Source: UBA1140 sp964409295 (GTDB lineage Bacteria; Campylobacterota; Campylobacteria; Campylobacterales; Sulfurovaceae). From it: DNA of 25,623 nucleotides. The stretch covers positions 1 through 25,623 of the forward strand of contig CAYPCV010000210.1 of the NCBI GenBank assembly GCA_964409295.1, in the 5' to 3' direction. This document shows, in pieces, positions 1 to 7,575 of this stretch (position 1 is its first letter; each line of letters starts with the position of its first letter). The notes below the pieces were generated by a model, which saw only the letters and a program-made list of their open reading frames with translations, was not told the DNA's origin and made no database searches. Both the position numbers and the translations under genes were made by a program.

Positions 1-179
1 TTAACTAAAATATTTTCTATATTAAGCTCTTCTTTTTGTCGTGTTTTTTATTAAAAACATCGAAAAAAACTCAAATAGACGTTGATTTTTTGTTTACTTA
101 TATTCGGTTGTTAAAGACCACTCTAAAAACATCTTGAACTCACTGACTTAAACTCTAAGTCGTCCCCAATGTTCTTGGA
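1..179 (-). other. Leader (5' part) of an rRNA operon transcribed leftwards out of the window
   Basis: This stretch carries no gene. Read on the minus strand it starts just after a strong sigma70 promoter with a GC-containing discriminator (ACGCGTCC) and contains a boxA antitermination element, the arrangement of a bacterial rRNA leader. No 16S 5' sequence is visible, so the mature 16S should begin shortly to the left of position 1. The reading as an rRNA leader is an inference from promoter plus boxA; both elements are seen directly. Confidence 0.75.
108..120 (-). promoter_or_regulatory. boxA antitermination element of the rRNA leader
   Basis: On the minus strand the sequence is TGGTCTTTAACAA, one base different from the E. 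coli rrn boxA core TGCTCTTTAACAA. It lies about 60 bases after the predicted start point. In the known system boxA RNA is bound by NusB/NusE (S10) to build the antitermination complex. Confidence 0.75.
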
Positions 180-184
180 CGCGT

Positions 185-213
185 ATTATAGACAAATCAT
201 CTTCTCTTGTCAA
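185..213 (-). promoter_or_regulatory. Sigma70 promoter of the leftward rRNA operon
   Basis: On the minus strand there is a perfect -35 TTGACA (213-208), a 17-base spacer and a perfect -10 TATAAT (190-185). The discriminator ACGCGTCC gives a predicted start near 178. The 20 or so bases upstream of the -35 are A/T-rich with A and T tracts, compatible with an UP element. A doubly perfect promoter followed by boxA is typical of rRNA operons. Confidence 0.85.
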
Positions 214-293
214 GCTTTTTCATAAATTCGTGGAAAATTTGTGGATTTCTTTTCTTTTCTATACTTTGCTTACACTATATAAAACTATTTATT

Positions 294-965
294 TTATGAA
301 TTCTCTTGACCTTCAATATAAGCATGACCTGTCTCTGCCTCTATTCTAATAGTAAACGTATCTCCATCAGACATAGTAAACGTTAAAATACAGTCTTTGG
401 TCATTAGTTTTTGAAAGTTAGAACTATTATCTGTTTTATATGACTTTAAACCTGTATGAGGTCGTCCTAAAAAATCAAAACCTATATTTTGACTTGTACA
501 ACTTCCTGATGCAGATGAGTGAGAAATATTTTCTACACCAAATCTTCCATAAAGATAAACATCCCTACTCTCATCAGAAGATAAATCGTCAAAATCATTA
601 CAGGCTCCATCTGCCCAAATATATTTACCATTAATTGGGTCAATAGCAGACTCAATTTTATTGATACCACCACTTAAATCTCTATCTGAACCAACTCGAT
701 AAATATACCTATCAACTCCTGCACCATCACACTTTTCATACTCAAATCTCCAATAAGCTGTTTGCCACATAGTATTATTATCGCTTCTATGTTTATTATC
801 ATTTAAAGCTAGCTGTTGAGCCAACCGAATATGAGCAAGAATAGAAGAAGATGCTTCTTGCTTTGCATCTCGTTCCATACGTCCCATTGCCAAAGAGGCT
901 AAGATACCTAAAACAACAATAACGAAAACAAGCTCAATCATGGTAAATGCAAATTTACTTTTCAA
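294..965 (-). CDS. Type IV prepilin-like / pseudopilin protein
   Basis: A 223-residue protein with a class III prepilin signal: a short basic leader MKSKFA, then FTMIELVFVIVVLGILASLA. Cleavage is expected between A6 and F7, leaving Glu at position 5 of the mature protein (E11), followed by one hydrophobic helix. The rest (about 30-223) is a soluble, Cys-containing domain that I do not recognise. Such proteins are usually minor pilins or pseudopilins of type II secretion or type IV pilus systems, anchored in the inner membrane. The start is TTG at 965, supported by AAAGG seven bases upstream and by the expected leader length. The gene stands alone and runs towards the rRNA promoter region. No other pilus gene is in the window. 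Confidence 0.85.
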   Translation of the reverse strand: MKSKFAFTMIELVFVIVVLGILASLAMGRMERDAKQEASSSILAHIRLAQQLALNDNKHRSDNNTMWQTAYWRFEYEKCDGAGVDRYIYRVGSDRDLSGGINKIESAIDPINGKYIWADGACNDFDDLSSDESRDVYLYGRFGVENISHSSASGSCTSQNIGFDFLGRPHTGLKSYKTDNSSNFQKLMTKDCILTFTMSDGDTFTIRIEAETGHAYIEGQENS

Positions 966-1011
966 TATAAAACCTTTATATATTTTAATTAAAAAATTAT
1001 ACCATATTTTT

Positions 1012-1033
1012 AAGATAATATTAATATTATCTT
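1012..1033. repeat. Perfect 22-bp palindrome between divergent genes; possible operator
   Basis: The arm AAGATAATATT is followed directly by its exact reverse complement. It lies 47 bases upstream of the pseudopilin TTG start and 25 bases upstream of the -10 candidate for the response regulator. The position fits a dimeric regulator site, perhaps for the adjacent OmpR-type regulator. Because it consists mostly of A and T, chance is not excluded. Confidence 0.45.
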
Positions 1034-1044
1034 TAGAGTTCTTT

Positions 1045-1063
1045 CACTTTAAAAGTGTATAAT
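1045..1063 (+). promoter_or_regulatory. Putative promoter -10 with abutting inverted repeat, upstream of the response regulator
   Basis: TATAAT at 1058-1063 lies 25 bases before the response-regulator start. The 13 bases just before it (1045-1057) form an inverted repeat, CACTTT-A-AAAGTG, filling part of the spacer. The -35 region is poor, which suggests either activator dependence or the weak -35 usage common in Campylobacterota. Confidence 0.45.
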
Positions 1064-1088
1064 AACTCAAAAAGAGAGTAAAACGATT

Positions 1089-1799
1089 ATGAAGCATCAC
1101 TCTTTACTCAATAAACTAAAAGGTTTAGAACTCCTATATATTGAAGATGATTCTCAGGTGCGTAGTGAAATTTATGAATTTCTAAAACGATATTTTAGAT
1201 TAGTACAAGAGGCTTCTTCTGCCGAAGAAGCCATGGCTCTATTTGAACAAAGAAAACCAGATATTATTTTGGTAGATATAAATCTTCCAGGTAAAAGTGG
1301 TTTAGATTTTTCTAAAAAGATTCGTAAAAAATATCATGATGTACGAATTATTGTCTCTACTGCCTATACGGATAAAGAGTTTTTATTGATGGCAATAGAG
1401 TTGGAACTAACACGCTATTTAATTAAACCTGTGACAGGTAAAAAACTCTTGGAAGCATTAGAAAAAGCATCGGAAGAATATGCACTTATCTATAAAATAG
1501 AACAGATTATCCAATTGGGTAAAGGATTTAGTTTTAATAAAAAACAACGAACTCTTAACTATAATGATACAGAACTTTCACTTCGACCCAAAGAGATAGA
1601 GCTATTAGAATATTTTATAGAACATCCTAAAGAACTTATCTCCTATACTGTTTTGGAATATGACGTATGGAATAACAGCCCTATGAGCAAAGATGCTATT
1701 CGTTCACAAATACGAAACCTAAGAAAAAAAACCCACAGCCACATTATTAAAAATATTAGTGGAATTGGCTATCGCTTATACCAAGAGGAGTATGAATGA
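1089..1799 (+). CDS. OmpR/PhoB-family two-component response regulator
   Basis: A 236-residue protein with an N-terminal receiver domain (about 11-128) and a C-terminal winged-helix DNA-binding domain (about 145-232). Receiver hallmarks are visible: acidic cluster E19-D20-D21, phosphoacceptor D63 in LVDINLPG, the S90/T91 switch position, and K113 followed by Pro. The C-terminal half has the trans_reg_C pattern (LRPKEIELLEYFIEHP, then a VWN loop, IRSQIRNLRKK and the GIGYRL hairpin). Its stop overlaps the start of the following kinase gene (ATGA at 1796-1799), so the two form a coupled two-component pair. AGAG-type ribosome binding sequence precedes the start. The signal and targets are unknown. 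Confidence 0.93.
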   Translation: MKHHSLLNKLKGLELLYIEDDSQVRSEIYEFLKRYFRLVQEASSAEEAMALFEQRKPDIILVDINLPGKSGLDFSKKIRKKYHDVRIIVSTAYTDKEFLLMAIELELTRYLIKPVTGKKLLEALEKASEEYALIYKIEQIIQLGKGFSFNKKQRTLNYNDTELSLRPKEIELLEYFIEHPKELISYTVLEYDVWNNSPMSKDAIRSQIRNLRKKTHSHIIKNISGIGYRLYQEEYE

Positions 1800-3661
1800 G
1801 CCTTTTATTTTCTATTGCACACACAAAAGGATTCAGCTTAGAGATTAATGCAACCGTTGCACAAGCAATGGAATGCATGCTTAAAAATGCTACAGGAACA
1901 GTAATCTTAATCAATCAAAACAAGCCTATAGCCATCGTAACCGAAAGTTTACTTATTGAAAAAATAGCCAAAGGAATTGTTCTAAATTCTAGTATTATAG
2001 AGTTAGCACAAAAAAAACTTATTAGTATTCATAAAGATGCTCCAGTAGAGTCTGCATTTGACTTAATTGTCATACATAATATTCGTCGGTTAATTATGAT
2101 TGATGACAAGGGAGACTTTTGTGGAGTCATACTCCAAGAGGATTTATTTAATTTTTTAGAAGAAGATGTCTATAAAATTGACTTAAAAGTAAAAGATTTA
2201 CTCTCTAATACCCTTCCTGTTATTAGCATCTGTGATTCAAGCACTATTCAAGATGCTTCACTGTTAATGCATAGTGAACACATTGGTTCGGTTATTATAC
2301 ATAATGCTACTCATCAAGCTATAGGAATTGTTACTGAAAAAGATATTCTCTCTGTGGGCTATAAAGCCATAGACATTCATCAAAACATTCGTATACTAAT
2401 GTCTTCTCCTGTATTATGTGTAAATGAAGAGGATGCCATACTCAACGTTATCGAAATAATGAAAAAGCATAATATTCGTCGTGTTTTAGTAAAGGGTCAA
2501 GATAATAAAACTCTAGGACTATTAAGTAATAAGAATATTTTTCATCATATCAAAGGCAATGTTGCACGCATGCTAGAGATTAAACTGCGTCATGCTAAAG
2601 AGATTATGAATCTACTCCCTGAGGCTATTATAGAGATTTTTGATTTGCACTCCAAACAAAAAATTCATTGGATGAACAATCAAGCTAAAAAACTTTTTGG
2701 AGAGCAGTTTTTAAATCGCTCTCCACAAGAATTAATGGGGGAAAAATCTTGGAAAAAGCTTTATCATAAACTACATGAAACAAGCTGTATTCAAAAGGTA
2801 TTGATAGCTATTCAAGAAAAAAGTTTTGAGTTTTCAGGTAGCATTTCTAAAAACATTAATAATACCTACATTAAATTAATTATTCAAGATATTACCATGC
2901 ATGAAAATATTAAACAACAACTGCAACAAGAAATTAAAGAAGAGAGTAAACTAAGACGTGAAAATGAGTACCTAATGATGCAACAATCACGCATGGCATC
3001 CATGGGCGAAATGGTGGGACACATTGCTCATCAATGGCGACAACCTTTGGCTCAATTAGGGGGTATATTTATGAACTTAGAATCAGCCTACTCTTTTGGG
3101 GAATTCGATAAAAAATACTTAGAAGAGAAGGTTAAACAAGGCAATCAAATGATTACCTACATGTCTGAAACCATTGATGATTTTCGTCTTTTTTTCTCTC
3201 CTGAACAGAAAAAAGTCTCTTTTGATTTGGTTCTATACCTAAAGCATGCGATTAATATCGTCTTGGCTTCGCTAAACTATCATCATATAGAAGTCGTCGT
3301 AGAGGGAGAGGAAAAAACTTTTTTTGCTTTGGGGACTCCTAATGAGTTTGCACAAGCCGTATTGAACCTGCTCAACAATGCCCGAGATGCATTAAGTAAA
3401 CAAGAAGAGATTAAACGAAAGATTCATATTCTTTTTAGACAAGAAGAGAGAAAAGTAGCTATTTTATTTTGTGATAATGGAGGAGGAATACCCCCTCACA
3501 TTTTGCCAAAAATTTTTGAACCTTTCATAACAGGAAACCTAGAAACTGGTGGTTCAGGAGCAGGATTGTACATCACAAGACTAATTATAGAACAGAAAAT
3601 GGATGGAACAATAGATGTATACAATACAAAGCATGGTGCATGTTTTAAAATTTTAGTATAA
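1796..3661 (+). CDS. Soluble histidine kinase with four CBS motifs and a PAS-like region
   Basis: A 621-residue kinase with no transmembrane segment, so it should sense an intracellular signal. Residues about 1-120 and 130-255 are two CBS pairs, with typical IVTE-type strand ends (IAIVTESLL, IGIVTEKDIL) and HNIRR segments. Residues about 260-370 look PAS-like. The phosphorylation helix contains H412 in GHIAHQWRQPL, a form common in Campylobacterota kinases. The ATPase domain shows the N box NLLNNARDAL (about 524-533), DNGGGI (560-565) and GGSGAGLY (585-592). CBS pairs commonly bind adenine nucleotides, so an energy-charge or adenosyl-ligand signal is a reasonable inference, not shown. It overlaps the response-regulator stop by four bases. 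Confidence 0.9.
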   Translation: MSLLFSIAHTKGFSLEINATVAQAMECMLKNATGTVILINQNKPIAIVTESLLIEKIAKGIVLNSSIIELAQKKLISIHKDAPVESAFDLIVIHNIRRLIMIDDKGDFCGVILQEDLFNFLEEDVYKIDLKVKDLLSNTLPVISICDSSTIQDASLLMHSEHIGSVIIHNATHQAIGIVTEKDILSVGYKAIDIHQNIRILMSSPVLCVNEEDAILNVIEIMKKHNIRRVLVKGQDNKTLGLLSNKNIFHHIKGNVARMLEIKLRHAKEIMNLLPEAIIEIFDLHSKQKIHWMNNQAKKLFGEQFLNRSPQELMGEKSWKKLYHKLHETSCIQKVLIAIQEKSFEFSGSISKNINNTYIKLIIQDITMHENIKQQLQQEIKEESKLRRENEYLMMQQSRMASMGEMVGHIAHQWRQPLAQLGGIFMNLESAYSFGEFDKKYLEEKVKQGNQMITYMSETIDDFRLFFSPEQKKVSFDLVLYLKHAINIVLASLNYHHIEVVVEGEEKTFFALGTPNEFAQAVLNLLNNARDALSKQEEIKRKIHILFRQEERKVAILFCDNGGGIPPHILPKIFEPFITGNLETGGSGAGLYITRLIIEQKMDGTIDVYNTKHGACFKILV

Positions 3662-3720
3662 ATTTCATCTATCTTACATTTTTCTTTGTTAAGATTCACA
3701 GCATAAAAATAAGGATTAGA

Positions 3721-4767
3721 ATGAATCAAAAAAATAAATTCCCAAACTTGCCAAGTGAGTGTACATCACTCTTGTGTAAATACCTAAGTAAAGATGTATT
3801 TGAACTACTAAAAGAGAGAAAAACTACCAACGGATTTACTCTAAATGACGCAATTAATTCAGGGGTAGAAAACATCGACTCAGGAATTGGTGTCTACGCA
3901 GGAGACGAGGAGTCTTACACTACTTTTGCTGAACTCTTTGACCCAATTATCCAAGAGTATCATGGCTTTACTCCAAATGACAAACATCAATCTAACCTAA
4001 ATCCGAATGATTTAGATACACCAAACCCAGACCCTGAAGGAAAATATATTCTCTCAACTAGAATACGTGTAGGAAGAAATATAGACAACATGCCTTTAGG
4101 GCCTGCTATCTCAAAAGAGCAACGAGAACAAGTGGAAGCATCGGTAGTTGAGGGACTTCAAGAACTAGAAGGAGAGTTAAAAGGAAACTACTATCCCCTA
4201 CTAGGAATGAGTAAAAAGGTTCAAGAAGAGCTTATCAAAGACCACTTTTTATTCAAAGAAGGAGACCGATTTCTAGCCTCGACAGGGCTAAACCGTAACT
4301 GGCCAGAGGGAAGAGGAATCTATCATAATATTGATAAAACATTTTTAGTATGGGTCAATGAAGAGGACCAACTACGCATTATCTCTATGCAGATGGGTGG
4401 CGATATTAAAGAGGTATTTACACGTTTGGTATCAGCAATTAAAAGTATTGAAACAAAAGTAAACTTCTCTTACAATGAGCATATTGGCTACATTACCTCT
4501 TGTCCAACCAATTTGGGAACAGCAATGAGAGCTAGCGTACATATTGCACTTCCAAAACTTTCAAAAGACATGGAACGCTTTAAAGCCATTACTGAAAAAC
4601 ATCATCTACAGATTAGAGGAATTCATGGTGAACATTCACAAAGTGAGAGTGGAGTTTACGATATTTCTAATAGAAGACGACTTGGTGTTAGCGAAATTAT
4701 GTGTGTAGAAGATATGTATAATGGTGTCGTGGAGTTGATTGCAACAGAAAAAATTTTACAAACATAA
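3721..4767 (+). CDS. Arginine kinase-type ATP:guanido phosphotransferase (phosphagen kinase)
   Basis: A 348-residue full-length phosphagen kinase with both the small N-terminal helical domain and the catalytic domain, unlike the shorter bacterial protein-arginine kinase McsB. Features seen: the guanidino-specificity loop DSGIGVYA (53-60), the AK-like stretch from SYTTF to FDPIIQEYH, the nucleotide-binding STRIRVGRN (112-120), VNEED (212-216) with catalytic E214, reactive C261 in CPTNLGT, the catalytic loop HGEHSQSESG (302-311) with E304, and IYDISN-like VYDISNRRRLG. The length of the specificity loop fits arginine rather than creatine. It would reversibly phosphorylate arginine with ATP as an energy buffer in the cytoplasm. 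An AAGGA ribosome site precedes the ATG. It follows the CBS kinase by 59 bases. Confidence 0.93.
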   Translation: MNQKNKFPNLPSECTSLLCKYLSKDVFELLKERKTTNGFTLNDAINSGVENIDSGIGVYAGDEESYTTFAELFDPIIQEYHGFTPNDKHQSNLNPNDLDTPNPDPEGKYILSTRIRVGRNIDNMPLGPAISKEQREQVEASVVEGLQELEGELKGNYYPLLGMSKKVQEELIKDHFLFKEGDRFLASTGLNRNWPEGRGIYHNIDKTFLVWVNEEDQLRIISMQMGGDIKEVFTRLVSAIKSIETKVNFSYNEHIGYITSCPTNLGTAMRASVHIALPKLSKDMERFKAITEKHHLQIRGIHGEHSQSESGVYDISNRRRLGVSEIMCVEDMYNGVVELIATEKILQT

Positions 4768-4838
4768 GTTAACTTAGACTTTTTACTTGTTAATAAATTT
4801 TAGCTTCATGAATTTGGGCTAAGATTTAAAGTGCCTCC

Positions 4839-4886
4839 TATAATGTAGCAATTTTAAACATGCTATAATAGTAAAAAATTAAGGAG
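4839..4886 (+). promoter_or_regulatory. Putative promoter region for the exported-protein/M23 pair
   Basis: Two TATAAT hexamers occur at 4839-4844 and 4864-4869, followed by the ribosome site AAGGAG at 4881-4886. The -35 regions are weak. Both -10 sequences are perfect, so at least one start point here is likely. Confidence 0.5.
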
Positions 4887-4893
4887 TTAAACC

Positions 4894-5406
4894 ATGCATT
4901 TACTACTAACTACTCTACTTTTACTCTCCTCTCTTTATGCAGGAGGAGGCATACTTGATGTAAAGTGGCCAAAAGCTAATCCACAACAACAAAAACCCTC
5001 TACACCCTACCCAACTGTTTTAACACAAGGTATAAAAGAGACAAAACTACCTGTCTATATTCCTAGCTCATTAGCTTACGATAAAAAAATGGTTGTTGTT
5101 GCAGATAAAAATTTTTATACTATTAGCTTTTTACTTCAAGGAGCTACATTCATGGTCTCTGGAGATAAAACCTTTCAAGAGAGTATTTCAACAACAAACT
5201 CAACTTTTCAAAAAATGATGGAAACCTCTACTACAGTAGAGTTCATGGAAGAAGAGGGAATAAGAACTGCAAATTTTAATCGCCACGGTATCAATTATGA
5301 GTTATTAATAGAGTGCGATAACCCCAAAAAGGATAAACGTTGTACAGAAGAAAACTTTATACGAAAACTCTATAGTAAACTTATAATGGTAGGAGGTAGA
5401 CCGTGA
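4894..5406 (+). CDS. Small exported protein of unknown function
   Basis: A 170-residue protein with a clear signal peptide (MHLLLTTLLLLSSLYA, cleavage likely after residue 16) and therefore periplasmic or outer-surface. The mature part has a Pro-rich start (about 25-45) and an alpha/beta-looking remainder with two Cys near the C-terminus (C144 and C152 region) that could pair. I do not recognise a family. It has a strong AAGGAG site, and its TGA overlaps the GTG start of the M23 peptidase gene, so the two are translated together and may act together at the cell wall. That functional link is inferred from coupling only. Confidence 0.75.
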   Translation: MHLLLTTLLLLSSLYAGGGILDVKWPKANPQQQKPSTPYPTVLTQGIKETKLPVYIPSSLAYDKKMVVVADKNFYTISFLLQGATFMVSGDKTFQESISTTNSTFQKMMETSTTVEFMEEEGIRTANFNRHGINYELLIECDNPKKDKRCTEENFIRKLYSKLIMVGGRP

Positions 5407-6125
5407 GATATTTTTTAATTACATTTATTCTCATTATATTAACAGGATGTGCCACAAAAGACAATGATAATGGAGAGCAAACATGGAAAGGAAAGGGCTT
5501 TACCTACTATCCATCAGGAGTATTAAAACCATCAAATAGTGGAGTAGGAAGACGCGGGGATAATTATATCTATGCACCAAATATCCGTTTTCCTTTAGCC
5601 CATGCACCTGCCTATATTAATTCTCAAGTCTATGGAATTGGTGGGCAATTTGGACCACGAGGAAGTCTTTGTGATAAAAGAAACTATCAATATCCATGGA
5701 AAGATAACTATTGTGAAAAGCGAACCCATGGAATGCCTCTTTGTCCTGCTGGAGTAGGACACCAAGGGGTAGATATTCGTGCAAAAGATTGCCGAAATAA
5801 CACCTATTACGCTGTAGCTGTAGAAGAAGGAGTCATTACCTACATTGGTTCATACTCTATCAAACTCCGTGGTAAATCAGGAAGAACTTATCGTTACCTA
5901 CATCTCAACGCTCGTTCTATTCAAGTAAAAAGAGGTCAAAGAGTTTGGAGAGGACAGAAAATTGGTCGAGTATCCGACAATATGGGTGGAACAAAAACAT
6001 CCATACACCTACACTTTGACATCAAACAGACTATTCGATTTGGCAACTATTCTAAAAGTGTTTATGTCCCACCTTACAGCTCTTTGGTTGATGCATATAA
6101 AAGACTATTAAGAGGGAAGCCTTAA
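5403..6125 (+). CDS. M23-family (LytM-like) peptidase lipoprotein
   Basis: A 240-residue lipoprotein: signal MRYFLITFILIILTGC with lipobox LTGC and lipidated C16. The peptidase domain spans about 115-210 with the M23 zinc ligands in place: H120 and D124 in GHQGVDIR, catalytic H167 in YRYLHLN, and H202/H204 in IHLHFD. It should be an endopeptidase acting on peptidoglycan cross-links, held in the periplasm by its lipid anchor. Residues 80-115 contain extra Cys (C90, C104, C114, C130) that may form disulfides. The start is GTG at 5403, chosen because AGGAGG lies at 5391-5396 and the lipobox distance is right; it overlaps the stop of the upstream exported protein. Its stop overlaps the convergent DUF1456 gene by four bases. 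Confidence 0.9.
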   Translation: MRYFLITFILIILTGCATKDNDNGEQTWKGKGFTYYPSGVLKPSNSGVGRRGDNYIYAPNIRFPLAHAPAYINSQVYGIGGQFGPRGSLCDKRNYQYPWKDNYCEKRTHGMPLCPAGVGHQGVDIRAKDCRNNTYYAVAVEEGVITYIGSYSIKLRGKSGRTYRYLHLNARSIQVKRGQRVWRGQKIGRVSDNMGGTKTSIHLHFDIKQTIRFGNYSKSVYVPPYSSLVDAYKRLLRGKP

Positions 6126-6595
6126 ATCTCTTCCCCATCATAATAGAACTCATCTAAACCTTCAATAAAGGCAAATAGTAGCTCATCGGAACAAGCTTTA
6201 AAGTTTTTTCCTCCCTCTTTACGAAAGAGTGAGCCTATTTGTCGTTTGGTCACAGTAACTTCTGCTAAAGCAAAAATAATAACCAATTCACTCTCTTTTA
6301 AATTCATAGCGACACGAAGTTTCTTCATAATCAAATTATTGGTTAATTCAAGTACCTCATCATCATCTCTTTTTTTAGATGGTTCGCCTCTTTTTAAAAG
6401 AACCAATCCATCTAAAAAAAGACCCAACTCTTCATAAGTTGCCTCTTCATAACCCTTGTCTTGATGACGTTTTAGAATGTTTTCTAATCGTTCTTTATTC
6501 ATAGTATACTCTGCCAAAGCATAAGCTTTAATCATCTCATCTGTGGTTATCGAGAGTGCTGTTTTTATCTTAAATAATATATCATTTATTTTCAT
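6122..6595 (-). CDS. DUF1456 (YehS-like) protein
   Basis: A 157-residue cytoplasmic protein made of two similar halves (about 1-72 and 80-152). Each begins with an alpha-helical motif of the type NDILFKIKTALSITTDEMI and NNLIMKKLRVAMNLKESEL, and each ends in FLDGL or FIEGL. This duplication and the overall pattern match the DUF1456/YehS family, whose function is not established. I chose the ATG at 6595; a longer frame starting at 6637 lies inside the NlpC gene and adds 14 residues that the family lacks. The start overlaps the NlpC/P60 stop by 14 bases, so translation is probably coupled. It is the last gene of the leftward run that starts with the TorD-like gene. Confidence 0.85.
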   Translation of the reverse strand: MKINDILFKIKTALSITTDEMIKAYALAEYTMNKERLENILKRHQDKGYEEATYEELGLFLDGLVLLKRGEPSKKRDDDEVLELTNNLIMKKLRVAMNLKESELVIIFALAEVTVTKRQIGSLFRKEGGKNFKACSDELLFAFIEGLDEFYYDGEEI

Positions 6596-7073
6596 TAATG
6601 TGTTTACCCCATCTAAATTTATCTTTGTACCACGCATTTATATCAGAAATTGTCACAGAGAAGGCTTTACCACTGCTTGCATGTATAAATTTCCCCTTAC
6701 CAAGATAGATACCAGAGTGATTTACATGACCTTTTAAAGAGGTATCAAAAAAGACCAAATCCCCTACTTTAAGTTCATTTTTAGATAGTTTTCTACCTTT
6801 AATTTGTGACTGGTCACGAGAAGTTCGAGGAATTGTAACTCCTAAATTTCTATGTACAGCATAGACAAACCCCGAGCAGTCAAAGCTATTTGGTCCTGTT
6901 GCTCCATATTTGTAGGGTTTGCCCAAATGTTTATAGGCTTCGATTACAATAAGATTATTTGAGGGAATCACATATGCAGTGTAGTTACTGCTTGTCTCTT
7001 TGCGTGGTCGCTCCAAACAACCTGTAAAAATAACAAAGCCTAATAAAAGGCTTATATTTATAAATTTATTCAT
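6582..7073 (-). CDS. NlpC/P60-family peptidase lipoprotein
   Basis: A 163-residue lipoprotein with signal MNKFINISLLLGFVIFTGC (lipobox FTGC, lipidated C19). The NlpC/P60 domain covers about 40-158. The catalytic Cys is C66 in SFDCSGFV, the His is H119 in HSGIYLG, and H131 in FIHAS is the third polar position. YGATGPNSFDCSGF and GDLVFFDT are typical of the Spr/MepS-like group. It should be a gamma-D-glutamyl-diaminopimelate or D,D-type endopeptidase acting on peptidoglycan. AAGGAG precedes the ATG. It lies 35 bases after the upstream small unknown gene and overlaps DUF1456 downstream. With the M23 lipoprotein, the window encodes two wall hydrolases on facing strands. Confidence 0.9.
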   Translation of the reverse strand: MNKFINISLLLGFVIFTGCLERPRKETSSNYTAYVIPSNNLIVIEAYKHLGKPYKYGATGPNSFDCSGFVYAVHRNLGVTIPRTSRDQSQIKGRKLSKNELKVGDLVFFDTSLKGHVNHSGIYLGKGKFIHASSGKAFSVTISDINAWYKDKFRWGKHINENK

Positions 7074-7108
7074 AACTGCTCCTTTTATATAAGGATAACA
7101 GGTTTGGC

Positions 7109-7567
7109 TTAAAAATACTCTTTCATAATTTGAGGAAATATCTTAATAGTCTTCTCTGCTTTAACTATTTTTGCTTCAAAAATAGGTGCAGAGTGAGGGA
7201 AGGTATCGGCTAATTCTTGATAAATATCCATTTTATTTCTCATATGTTCTTCTAGTGAATCCAGTACCAGTTGCATTCGCTCTTGGCTTACTGCAAATTT
7301 CATTAACAATTCAAACATTCGTTTACGAGGATGAATCGACATTGAATCCCCTGCATCGTCTGCAATATCTTTAATGTCCCAACGAGAGAGATAAATTCCA
7401 CTCACATGAGGAGCAACCAATTTTGCATAGAGTGCCTCGGTATACGAAGGGTAATCCCTTAAATCTGCCTCTTCCTCTGAAGCACATGAACCATCACTAC
7501 AGAATTCACTGTTGTTCTTAAACGCCTCTATCTCTGCTCTTAAATCTGCTATATCTTTATCTAACAT
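7109..7567 (-). CDS. Unknown protein of the TorD/ferredoxin operon
   Basis: A 152-residue, acidic, largely helical cytoplasmic protein with no signal peptide. A CSDGSC motif occurs near residues 23-28, and the C-terminal half contains a helix bundle (SIHPRKRMFELLMKFAV, then QLVLDSLEEHM). I do not recognise a named family. The start at 7567 is preferred because TAGGAGA sits five bases upstream; a longer frame from 7624 would lie inside the preceding gene. It follows that gene by eight bases in the leftward operon with the ferredoxin and the TorD-like chaperone, so a role in maturation or electron transfer for a molybdoenzyme is possible by association only. Confidence 0.75.
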   Translation of the reverse strand: MLDKDIADLRAEIEAFKNNSEFCSDGSCASEEEADLRDYPSYTEALYAKLVAPHVSGIYLSRWDIKDIADDAGDSMSIHPRKRMFELLMKFAVSQERMQLVLDSLEEHMRNKMDIYQELADTFPHSAPIFEAKIVKAEKTIKIFPQIMKEYF

Positions 7568-7575
7568 CTGCTCTC

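Noticed and set aside
1..179. 16S rRNA or tRNA gene inside the left end
   Set aside because: No 16S 5' sequence or tRNA cloverleaf can be seen; only promoter and leader elements are present.
3496..3729. Minus-strand 77-codon frame antisense to the histidine kinase end
   Set aside because: It lies opposite a well-supported ATPase domain, has no ribosome site and its composition follows the shadow of the real frame.
4768..4820. Possible terminator after the arginine kinase (TTAAC...GTTAA)
   Set aside because: The arms are only five bases with a 15-base loop and no run of T after them.
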